Assembly (NCBI RefSeq): GCF_900177615.1
Contig: NZ_FXAP01000001.1
Location: 68,825 to 132,824, forward strand
Length of the DNA: 64,000 bases
Reading direction: 5' to 3'
Origin: Plantibacter flavus
GTDB taxonomy: Bacteria; Actinomycetota; Actinomycetes; Actinomycetales; Microbacteriaceae
Numbering within the stretch: position 1 is the stretch's first letter; the number at the start of each line of letters is the position of its first letter. A model generated the notes under the pieces. The model made no database searches, had not been told where the DNA came from, and worked only from the letters and a program-made list of their open reading frames with translations. A program made the translations under genes and the position numbers. Shown here piece after piece: positions 18,464 to 25,887 of the stretch.

Positions 18464-19950
18464 CCGACACGCAGCAGCAGGCACCCGAGCAGACGGCGGG
18501 CCTCGCGCCGGCCACCACGGAGGCACCAGCGACGTCCATGCCGCGCCCGGCGAACCCCGACCCGAAGCTGCCCCGCCTGGCCGAGGTGCCGGCGTTCCGC
18601 GAGTTCCTCGGCACGGGCTGGGGCACTCCCGACCGCACGCCGCCGGTCGAGCCCGGGATCGCTGCGGCCGCAGCCGAGCACCGTCGTCGGCTGAGCGAGG
18701 CCTTCGTCGGGCGGACGCTCGTCGTCGCCGCCGGTCGCGCGCCCGTCCGGGCCAACGACTCGAACTACGACTTCCGCCCCGACAGCGACTTCTTCTGGCT
18801 CACCGGATGCTCCGCCGAGGACGCGGTCCTCGTGCTGCGTCCGAGCGGTGCCGGTCACGACGCGACGTTGTACATCCCGGCACCGGCGCACCCGGGCGAG
18901 ACCGGGTTCTTCGCCGACGCCAACCACGGTGAGCTCTGGGTCGGCTCTGCGCCGGGGCCGGCCGACTGGTCGGCGGTGCTCGACCTCCGGGTCGAGGTGC
19001 TCGCCGCGCTGCCCGACGCGCTCCGAGGCGTCGAACGACCGCTCCTCGCGGGGACCCTGACCTCGGGGCACCGCGCGCTCGAGCCGCTGACGGTCGCGCC
19101 GGAACTCGGCCGCGTGCTCTCGGAACTGCGCATGATCAAGGACGACTGGGAGATCGCGGAGCTGCGGCGAGCGGTCGACGCGACCGTCGGTGGGTTCTCC
19201 GCCGTGATCCGGGAGCTGCCGACGGCCGTCGCCGGCGGCGGTGAGCGCTGGTTGCAGGGGACCTTCGACCGGCACGCGCGCACCACTGGGAACGGCCCCG
19301 GCTACTCGACCATCGTCGGGAGCGGCGCGCACGCACCCACGCTCCACTGGGTGCGCTGCGACGGCCCGGTCCGCCCCGAGGACGCGATCCTGCTCGACAT
19401 GGGCGTGGAGACGCGTGCGTTCTACACGGCGGACGTCACCCGCACCTTCCCCGTCTCGGGCACCTTCAGCCCGGAGCAGCGTCGCGTCCACGACCTCGTC
19501 GAGGCGTCCCACCGCGCCGGGATGGCCGCCGTGCGACCGGGCCGTGACTTCACCGACTTCCACCACGCGGCCATGGAGGTCATCGCGCAGGGACTCCACG
19601 ACTGGGACCTCCTGCCGGTGTCCGTCGACGAGGCGCTCAGCCCGGTCGGGCAACAGCACCGGCGGTACCTCGTGTGCGGCATCGGTCACCATCTCGGCCT
19701 CGACGTCCACGACTGCGCCAAGTCCTCCTACGAGGCCTACCAGGGTGGCTCGATGGCCTCCGGCATGGTGCTCACGGTCGAGCCGGGGCTGTACTTCCAC
19801 GCCTTCGACGAGACGGTGCCGCCGGAACTGCGCGGTATCGGCGTCCGGCTCGAGGACGACCTCCTCGTGACGGCCGACGGCGCCGAGGTGCTGTCGGATG
19901 CGCTACCCATCGACGCGTCGGGCATCGAAGCGTGGATGCGCGCCCAGTAA
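18460..19950 (+). CDS. Xaa-Pro aminopeptidase (M24B)
   Basis: A 496-residue aminopeptidase P that releases the first residue before proline or hydroxyproline. The N-terminal creatinase-like domain (~65-215) is followed by the pita-bread catalytic domain with all dinuclear metal ligands: Asp313, Asp325, His410, Glu441 and Glu465 (motifs LLDMG, TADVTRTFP, GIGHHLGLDVHD, TVEPGLYF, GVRLEDD). The spacing between the first two Asp residues is one longer than in E. coli PepP. The N-terminal 35 residues are Ala/Thr/Pro-rich and probably disordered. Together with the preceding enzyme it can strip both Xaa-Pro and Pro-Xaa ends, which fits proline/hydroxyproline-rich peptides. Confidence 0.93.
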   Translation: MTDTQQQAPEQTAGLAPATTEAPATSMPRPANPDPKLPRLAEVPAFREFLGTGWGTPDRTPPVEPGIAAAAAEHRRRLSEAFVGRTLVVAAGRAPVRANDSNYDFRPDSDFFWLTGCSAEDAVLVLRPSGAGHDATLYIPAPAHPGETGFFADANHGELWVGSAPGPADWSAVLDLRVEVLAALPDALRGVERPLLAGTLTSGHRALEPLTVAPELGRVLSELRMIKDDWEIAELRRAVDATVGGFSAVIRELPTAVAGGGERWLQGTFDRHARTTGNGPGYSTIVGSGAHAPTLHWVRCDGPVRPEDAILLDMGVETRAFYTADVTRTFPVSGTFSPEQRRVHDLVEASHRAGMAAVRPGRDFTDFHHAAMEVIAQGLHDWDLLPVSVDEALSPVGQQHRRYLVCGIGHHLGLDVHDCAKSSYEAYQGGSMASGMVLTVEPGLYFHAFDETVPPELRGIGVRLEDDLLVTADGAEVLSDALPIDASGIEAWMRAQ

Positions 19951-19979
19951 CCTGAGCGGACCGTGGTGGGAGACGAAGG

Positions 19980-20669
19980 ATGGGAGTCGCGATGAGCATG
20001 TCGGCGATCCGACCGGCCGAGGAACGGCTGAGCCTGCGGGCGCAGGTGGAGCGGGCGGTGTCCGCGGCGATCATCTCGGGCGAGCTCGCTCCGGGGACGA
20101 TGATCTCGGTACCGACGCTGGCGGTGCAGTTCAACGTCTCGGCGACCCCCGTCCGCGAAGCGATGCTCGATCTCGAGAAACGCGACTTCGTGGAGGCGGT
20201 CCGGAACAAGGGCTTCCGCGTCACGGTCGTCAGCGAGGCCTCGCTCCGCAACACGGCGCAGATCCGCCAGCTCCTCGAGCCGCCCGCGATGGCGGACCTG
20301 GCGGAGGTCTTCGACCACGAGTCGCTGCCCGAGCTCCGGCAACAGGCTGACGACATCGTGGCCGGTGCCCGCGACGGCGACCTGACCCGGTACCTCGAAG
20401 CCGACCAGGCGTTCCACCTCGCGCTCACCGCGAAGCTCGGCAACCCGCTGCTCGTCGAGCTCGTCGCCGACCTCCGCGGACGCACCCGGCTCGTGGGGCT
20501 GGCGGCCATGCTCGATTCGCAGCAGCTCGACCGCTCGGCCGTGGAGCACCACGAGCTCCTCGACGCCCTCGAGCGGGGTGACGGGGTGGTCGCTCGCGAG
20601 CTCATGCATCGACACATCGGGCACACCACCGGCTGGTGGGCCGGCAAGCCCGAATCCGACGCCGAGTAG
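19980..20669 (+). CDS. GntR family transcriptional regulator (FadR subfamily, FCD domain)
   Basis: A 229-residue regulator. The N-terminal winged helix (~20-80) contains ISGELAPGTMISVPTLAVQFNVSATPVREAM, the GntR hallmark. The C-terminal FCD ligand domain (~90-220) is all-helical and has the EADQAFHLAL and HHELLDALERGD segments. FCD domains bind small organic acids or amino acids, often with a metal. The start at 19980 has GGGAG at 19968-19972; a second in-frame ATG at 19992 is possible. It lies between the two operons that carry GTGTSACAC palindromes and is the obvious candidate for their repressor, with hydroxyproline or a pathway intermediate as inducer (inference). Confidence 0.9.
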   Translation: MGVAMSMSAIRPAEERLSLRAQVERAVSAAIISGELAPGTMISVPTLAVQFNVSATPVREAMLDLEKRDFVEAVRNKGFRVTVVSEASLRNTAQIRQLLEPPAMADLAEVFDHESLPELRQQADDIVAGARDGDLTRYLEADQAFHLALTAKLGNPLLVELVADLRGRTRLVGLAAMLDSQQLDRSAVEHHELLDALERGDGVVARELMHRHIGHTTGWWAGKPESDAE

Positions 20670-20719
20670 CCCGTGGCGTGCGTGCGCGGACCTCGACCAG
20701 GATCCGCGATCGTTCACGC

Positions 20720-20748
20720 TTGCCTGATCAGTGAATGTGTGACACATT
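20720..20748 (+). promoter_or_regulatory. Promoter and GntR-type operator of the hydroxyproline oxidation operon
   Basis: A perfect 15-base palindrome AATGTGTGACACATT at 20734-20748 lies 40 bases upstream of the GTG at 20788. A possible -35 TTGCCT (20720-20725) and weak -10 CACATT (20743-20748, spacing 17) place the operator over the spacer and -10. The core GTGTGACAC is the same as at 9600-9618 (GTGTCACAC). The palindrome identification is strong; the -35/-10 assignment is weak. Confidence 0.75.
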
Positions 20749-20787
20749 ACTGAAAGCCCTTCCCCGTACCGACCGAGAGGACCGCCC

Positions 20788-21984
20788 GTGACCCGCATCG
20801 TCATCGTCGGCGCCGGCATCGTCGGAGCGGCCTGCGCGCGCATCCTCGCCCGTCGCGGTGCCGAGGTCGTCGTCCTCGACCGTTCTGCGGCCGCCGGCGG
20901 CACGAGCGGCTCGGGGGAGGGGAACATCCTCGTCTCCGACAAGGGGCCCGGCCCCGAACTCGACCTCGCCCGGTACGCCTCACGCCTCTGGCCCGTCGTC
21001 ACCGCCGAACTCAGCGCCGAACTGGGACCGACCTTCCCGAGCATCGAGTTCGAGCGCAAGGGCGGCATCGTGGTCGCCACCACCGAGGCCGGCGCGCAGC
21101 CCCTGCTCGACTTCGCCGCCGCCCAGCGCTCCGCCGGGGTCGACGCCAGACCCCTCACCGAGGACGAGCTGCTCGCGGCGGAGCCGTCGATCACCCGCTC
21201 GTCCACGGCGGCCGTCCACTACCCAGAGGACGCACAGGTCCAGCCCGTCATCGCCACGGAGGCCCTGCTCGCCTCGGCCCGGCGGGCGGGCGCGGTCGTG
21301 CGCACCGGCGTCACCGTGACGGGCGGCGTCCGGAGCGCGACCGGTCGCCTCACGGGTGTCCGGACCTCCGTGGGCGACGTCTCGGGCGATGCGGTCCTCG
21401 TCTGCGCCGGACCGTGGTCGGCCGAGCTCGGCGAGGTGCTCGGCGCACCCGTCCCGGTCCGTCCCCGTCGTGGCATGGTGCTCGTCACCACCCGCATGCC
21501 GCACCGCGTGCACCACAAGGTCTACGACGGCGACTACTTCGGGGCCACGCAGTCGAGCGACGCCTCGCTCCAGACCTCGAGCGTCGTCGAGTCGACCGCC
21601 GCGGGCACCGTCCTCATCGGGTCGAGCCGGCAGCAGATCGGCTTCGACGCGCGCCTCGACGTCGACGTGCTCCGCGAGGTCGCGGCGAAGTCGCTGCGCC
21701 TCTTCCCGTTCCTCCGCGACGCCTCGGTCATGCGCAGCTACGGCGGCTTCCGGCCGTACATGCCCGACCACCTCCCGGTCATCGGCCCCGACCACCGCGT
21801 CGACGGCCTCTGGCATGCGACGGGCCACGAGGGCGCCGGCATCGGACTGGCCCTCGCGACGGCCGAGCTCATCGCCGCCCGCCTGCTCGGCGGATCGGCC
21901 GACCTCGACGACGCCCCGTTCCAACTCGACCGCCCGGGGCTCGCCCCGCACCTGCGCGTCGACCGGCCGGCGGAGGTTGCCTGA
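20788..21984 (+). CDS. FAD-dependent oxidoreductase, D-hydroxyproline dehydrogenase-like beta subunit
   Basis: A 398-residue DAO-family flavoprotein. The FAD-binding motif GAGIVGAACARILARRG begins at residue 7, and the C-terminal DAO signature is GGFRPYMPDHLPVIGP...GHEGAGIGLA. This type (HcnC/SoxB-like) pairs with a small [2Fe-2S] protein and an HcnB-like flavoprotein, exactly the next two genes. In hydroxyproline catabolism the heterotrimer oxidises cis-4-hydroxy-D-proline to pyrroline-4-hydroxy-2-carboxylate. The GTG start at 20788 has GAGAGGA just upstream. Closely related complexes act on glycine, octopine or nopaline, but the downstream epimerase and deaminase favour hydroxyproline. Confidence 0.88.
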   Translation: MTRIVIVGAGIVGAACARILARRGAEVVVLDRSAAAGGTSGSGEGNILVSDKGPGPELDLARYASRLWPVVTAELSAELGPTFPSIEFERKGGIVVATTEAGAQPLLDFAAAQRSAGVDARPLTEDELLAAEPSITRSSTAAVHYPEDAQVQPVIATEALLASARRAGAVVRTGVTVTGGVRSATGRLTGVRTSVGDVSGDAVLVCAGPWSAELGEVLGAPVPVRPRRGMVLVTTRMPHRVHHKVYDGDYFGATQSSDASLQTSSVVESTAAGTVLIGSSRQQIGFDARLDVDVLREVAAKSLRLFPFLRDASVMRSYGGFRPYMPDHLPVIGPDHRVDGLWHATGHEGAGIGLALATAELIAARLLGGSADLDDAPFQLDRPGLAPHLRVDRPAEVA

Positions 21985-22334
21985 TGGTCTCGAGACGACT
22001 GCCCGCGACGGACGACCGGATCGTGCCCGGCACGGAGGACGCGCTGAGCATCGACCTCGACGGGACGCCCGTCGACGGACTCCGAGGACAGACGATCGCC
22101 GGCGTCCTGTTGGGCTCCGGCGTCCTCGCCTGGCGCCGCACCAGCGGGTCCGGGAAGCCACGCGGCGTCTTCTGCGGCATCGGGGTCTGCTTCGACTGCA
22201 TCGTCACGGTGAACGGCCAGCGGGACGTCCGCGCCTGCCAGCGTCGCGCCGCGGACGGCGACCGCATCGAGACGCAACATGACGCCCTCCCGGAACCCAC
22301 GACGGAGAACGACCCGTTCGGGGACCGGACATGA
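21984..22334 (+). CDS. (2Fe-2S)-binding small subunit of the oxidoreductase
   Basis: A 116-residue ferredoxin-like protein, equivalent to HcnA or the gamma subunit of D-hydroxyproline dehydrogenase. The plant-type cluster motif is complete: Cys64-x4-Cys69-x2-Cys72 in CGIGVCFDC and Cys85 in RACQ. Its start shares one base with the upstream stop (TGATG) and its end overlaps the next gene by four bases, consistent with stoichiometric synthesis of a complex. It should pass electrons between the two flavoprotein subunits. The last ~15 residues are acidic and probably flexible. Confidence 0.88.
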   Translation: MVSRRLPATDDRIVPGTEDALSIDLDGTPVDGLRGQTIAGVLLGSGVLAWRRTSGSGKPRGVFCGIGVCFDCIVTVNGQRDVRACQRRAADGDRIETQHDALPEPTTENDPFGDRT

Positions 22335-23848
22335 GCGCCCGGCAGCGCGAGGTCGTCGTCATCGGAGCAGGTCCCGCCGGCCTCCAGGCCGCGCTCGCCG
22401 CCCGGGCCCTCGGCGCCGCAGTCACGCTGCTCGACGCCTCGGACGAGCTCGGCGGTCAGTACTGGCGGCACCTGCCGGCCAGTCGGCCGTCGGAAGCCGA
22501 GGCCTCGCTGCACCACGGGTTCGAGCGCTTCGTCGCCATGCGCGCGGCGCTCGACGCCGACGACGGCTGCACGGTGATCACCGAGGCGCAGGTGTGGGCG
22601 ATCGACGTCGACCGCGCCGCCGCCGACCACGGCTCCGACGGCACCTCCGGGGCGACCGGCCTGCGTCTGCACGTCCTCATCGGACCGCCGGACGGCGCCG
22701 ACCGCACGCCGCTCACCCTCCGGCCCGACGCGCTCGTCCTCGCGACCGGCGCGCACGACCGCACGCTGCCGTTCCCCGGCTGGGACCTCCCCGGCGTCTT
22801 CTCGGCCGGTGCCGCCCAGGCCCTCGCGAAGGGCGAGCGGGTCACCGTCGGTCAGCGGGTGGTCGTGGCCGGCGCCGGACCGTTCCTGTTGCCGGTGGCC
22901 GCGTCCTTGACCGCGACCGGATCGCGCGTACTCGGGGTCTACGAGGCCACGACCGTCGGCGGACTCGCCAGGGGCTGGCTCCCCAAGCCCTGGCAACTGC
23001 TCGGTGTGACCGGGAAGGCCGGTGAGCTGCTCGGCTACGTCGGCGGCCACCTCCGCCACCGGATCCCGTACCGCGTCGGCCACGCGGTGGTCGCTGCGCA
23101 CGGCACCGACCGGGTCGAGCGCGTGACCATCGCCGCCGTCGACGCCGACTGGTCGCCGATCCCCGGGACCGAGCGCACGGTCGAAGCGGACGCCGTGTGC
23201 GTCAGTCACGGGTTCACCCCGCGGCTCGAACTGCCCGTCGCGGTCGGCTGCGCGCTCACCGAAGCCCGGTTCGTCCAGGTCGACGCCGAGCAGCGCACGA
23301 GCGTCCCGACCGTCTTCGCGGCGGGGGAGATCACCGGGATCGGGGGCGTCGACGCCGCGCTCGCCGAGGGCGCGATCGCGGGACACGCTGCGGCCGGCGG
23401 CCTCCCCGGTGCCTCCGGGATCCGTGCCGCCGTGAGCCGACGCGACACGTTCCTCGCCTTCGCCGACCGGCTCGAACGCGCCCACGGCATCCGCGCCGGC
23501 TGGAGCGATTGGCTCGACGACGACACCACCATCTGCCGCTGCGAGGAGGTCGACTACGGCTCGTTGCGCACGACGGCGACCGCCACCTGCGCGACCGGCC
23601 TGCGCTCCCTCAAACTCAGCACGCGCGCCGGGCTCGGGATCTGCCAGGGCCGCATGTGCGGACGCACCGTCGAGGAGCTCCTCCACCGCGTCGCCTCCGA
23701 ATCCGGCGGCAGCGGCCTCATCGACGGCGTCTCGAGCGACCGCCGGCCCATCGCCTCCCCGCTGCGCATCGGCGAACTCGCCGCGCAGGCACCGGGACAC
23801 CCTCCCCACGAACCGCCGTCGACCCCGACGGCCGAACACCCAGGATGA
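22331..23848 (+). CDS. FAD/NAD(P)-binding oxidoreductase with C-terminal Cys cluster, dehydrogenase alpha subunit
   Basis: A 505-residue HcnB-like flavoprotein. An N-terminal FAD motif GAGPAGLQAA (~12-21) is followed by a second dinucleotide motif VVVAGAGPF near 178-186. A C-terminal BFD-like iron-sulfur segment has Cys402-x-Cys404 (ICRCEEV) and Cys438-x4-Cys443 (ICQGRMC). With the two preceding proteins it forms the predicted heterotrimeric D-hydroxyproline dehydrogenase that feeds electrons to the respiratory chain. Coupled to the small subunit by ATGA. Confidence 0.88.
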   Translation: MSARQREVVVIGAGPAGLQAALAARALGAAVTLLDASDELGGQYWRHLPASRPSEAEASLHHGFERFVAMRAALDADDGCTVITEAQVWAIDVDRAAADHGSDGTSGATGLRLHVLIGPPDGADRTPLTLRPDALVLATGAHDRTLPFPGWDLPGVFSAGAAQALAKGERVTVGQRVVVAGAGPFLLPVAASLTATGSRVLGVYEATTVGGLARGWLPKPWQLLGVTGKAGELLGYVGGHLRHRIPYRVGHAVVAAHGTDRVERVTIAAVDADWSPIPGTERTVEADAVCVSHGFTPRLELPVAVGCALTEARFVQVDAEQRTSVPTVFAAGEITGIGGVDAALAEGAIAGHAAAGGLPGASGIRAAVSRRDTFLAFADRLERAHGIRAGWSDWLDDDTTICRCEEVDYGSLRTTATATCATGLRSLKLSTRAGLGICQGRMCGRTVEELLHRVASESGGSGLIDGVSSDRRPIASPLRIGELAAQAPGHPPHEPPSTPTAEHPG

Positions 23849-23889
23849 CCGACCGGTCTCCGCACCACTCCCTCGGAAAGGAACCACCC

Positions 23890-24804
23890 ATGGCCAAGCA
23901 GTTCGACCTCGGCGGCGTCATCGTCGCGACCACCCTCGCGTTCAAGGAGGACGCCTCGGCGCCCGCAGGCCTCGCCGTCGACTACGACCGCTTCGCCGAG
24001 CACTGCAACTGGCTCATCGAGAACGGTTGCCGCGGCGTCGGCCCGAACGGCTCGCTCGGCGAGTACTCGTCGCTGACGGACGCCGAGCGTCGCAAGGTCA
24101 TCCAGGTCGCGGTCGACACCGTCGGCGACCGCGGCCTCGTCGTCGCCGGGGTGCACGGCGTCGGCTGGCACCAAGCCCAGCAGTGGGCCGAGTACGCGAA
24201 GGAGGACGGCGCGGACGGCGTCCTGCTCCTGCCGCCCACCATCTACCGGGCGAACGACGACGAGGTCATCGAGCACTACAGCCGCGTGGACGAAGTCGGC
24301 CTGCCGATCATGGCCTACAACAACCCGATCGACACCAAGGTCGACCTCACGCCCGACCTGCTCGTCGAACTCGCCAAGCTCGAGCACGTCGTCGCCGTGA
24401 AGGAGTTCTCGGCCGACATCCGTCGGGTGCTTGAGATCCAGGACAAGACCGACCTCGACGTCATCGCGGGGGCGGACGACCTCCTCTTCGAGTCCCTCGT
24501 CGCCGGCGCGGTCGGCTGGTTCGCCGGTTACCCGAACGCCTTCCCGCGCGAGGCCGTCGAGCTGTACACGCTCGTCACCTCGGGTCGCGTCGACGAGGCC
24601 CGCACCCTCTACCGTGAGCTCGTGCCCGTCTTCGGATGGGACTCGAAGACGGAGTTCGTCCAGGCCATCAAGCTGTCGATCGACATCGCCGGCGAGAGCT
24701 ACGGTGGTCCGACGCGTCCGCCGCGCGGTCCGCTGAACGCGCTCCAGAGGGAGCAGGTCACGACGCAGACGCGTCGCGCGCTCGACTACCTCGCCGCGCG
24801 CTGA
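23890..24804 (+). CDS. DapA/NAL-family lyase, pyrroline-4-hydroxy-2-carboxylate deaminase-like
   Basis: A 304-residue TIM-barrel enzyme of the dihydrodipicolinate synthase family. The Schiff-base lysine is Lys171 (VAVKEFS), the catalytic tyrosine Tyr143 (MAYNNP), and the substrate loop GPNGSLGEYSSLT is at 51-63. In hydroxyproline degradation this family converts pyrroline-4-hydroxy-2-carboxylate to alpha-ketoglutarate semialdehyde with loss of ammonia. Its place between the dehydrogenase and epimerase genes supports that role over lysine biosynthesis. GGAAAGGA lies just upstream of the ATG at 23890. Alternative substrates within the family (keto-deoxy sugar acids) cannot be excluded by motif alone. 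Confidence 0.87.
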   Translation: MAKQFDLGGVIVATTLAFKEDASAPAGLAVDYDRFAEHCNWLIENGCRGVGPNGSLGEYSSLTDAERRKVIQVAVDTVGDRGLVVAGVHGVGWHQAQQWAEYAKEDGADGVLLLPPTIYRANDDEVIEHYSRVDEVGLPIMAYNNPIDTKVDLTPDLLVELAKLEHVVAVKEFSADIRRVLEIQDKTDLDVIAGADDLLFESLVAGAVGWFAGYPNAFPREAVELYTLVTSGRVDEARTLYRELVPVFGWDSKTEFVQAIKLSIDIAGESYGGPTRPPRGPLNALQREQVTTQTRRALDYLAAR

Positions 24805-24859
24805 GCCTGACGGCCGACGCGACACCCCGACCACGACCACCAGTCCTGAGAGGCACACC

Positions 24860-25861
24860 ATGAAGTCCTCCCGCATGATCAGTGCGGTCGACTCGCACAC
24901 CGAGGGCATGCCGACCCGCGTCGTCACCGGCGGGGTCGGCGTGATCCCCGGCGCGACCATGAACGAGAAGCGCCTGCACTTCATGGAGCACCTCGACGAC
25001 CTGCGGCTCTTCCTCATGAACGAGCCCCGCGGTCATGCGGCGATGAGCGGGGCGATCCTGCAGCCGTCCACGCGTGCGGACTGCGACTGGGGCGTCGTGT
25101 ACATCGAGGTGTCCGGCTGCCTGCCGATGTGCGGGCACGGCACCATCGGGGTCGCGACGGTCCTCGTGGAGACCGGCATGGTGGAGGTGGTCGAGCCGGT
25201 CACGACGATCCGGCTCGACACCCCCGCCGGACTCGTGATCGCGCGGGTCGACGTCAGCGACGGGCACGCCGACCGCGTGACCATCGAGAACGTCCCGAGC
25301 TACGTCGACCGCCTCGACGCCACGATCGAGGTGCCCGGCCTCGGCACCGTGCCCTACAGCCTCGCGTTCGGCGGCAACTTCTACGCGATGGTCGACCTCG
25401 ACGACGTGGGCCTGCCCTTCGACCGCGACCGTCAGCAGGACATCCTCGACGCGGGTCTGCGGATCATGGCGGCGATCAACGAGCAGGTGCCGCCCGTGCA
25501 CCCCGAGATCGCGGGCCTCGACCACTGCCACCACGTCGAGTTCATCGCGCCGGGATCCGACGCCGTGCTGTCCCGGCATGCGATGGCCATCTTCCCGGGG
25601 TGGTTCGACCGCTCGCCCTGTGGCACCGGCACTTCGGCGCGCATGGCCGAGCTCTGGGCCCGCGGTGAGCTGCCGCTCGACCAGGACTTCGTCAACGAGT
25701 CCTTCATCGGCAGCCGGTTCACCGGCCGGCTGATCGCCGAGACGACGGTGGCGGGCAGGCCGGCCGTCATCCCGACCATCTCCGGTCGGGCCTGGGTCAC
25801 CGGAATCGGCTCCTACCTCCTCGACCCCGCCGATCCGTTCCCGACCGGCTTCCAATTCTGA
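24860..25861 (+). CDS. Proline racemase family, 4-hydroxyproline 2-epimerase
   Basis: A 333-residue member of the proline racemase superfamily. Both catalytic cysteines are present: Cys91 in PMCGHGT and Cys254 in PCGTGTSA. This excludes trans-3-hydroxy-L-proline dehydratase, in which the second is Thr. In this pathway it would interconvert trans-4-hydroxy-L-proline and cis-4-hydroxy-D-proline, the first step. The Cys pair is shared with true proline racemase, so the hydroxyproline preference is inferred from the neighbourhood (dehydrogenase, deaminase, semialdehyde dehydrogenase). Its ATG lies 55 bases after the deaminase stop, in the same operon. Confidence 0.9.
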   Translation: MKSSRMISAVDSHTEGMPTRVVTGGVGVIPGATMNEKRLHFMEHLDDLRLFLMNEPRGHAAMSGAILQPSTRADCDWGVVYIEVSGCLPMCGHGTIGVATVLVETGMVEVVEPVTTIRLDTPAGLVIARVDVSDGHADRVTIENVPSYVDRLDATIEVPGLGTVPYSLAFGGNFYAMVDLDDVGLPFDRDRQQDILDAGLRIMAAINEQVPPVHPEIAGLDHCHHVEFIAPGSDAVLSRHAMAIFPGWFDRSPCGTGTSARMAELWARGELPLDQDFVNESFIGSRFTGRLIAETTVAGRPAVIPTISGRAWVTGIGSYLLDPADPFPTGFQF

Positions 25862-25887
25862 ACCACACCACGATCCCGGAGGATCAC

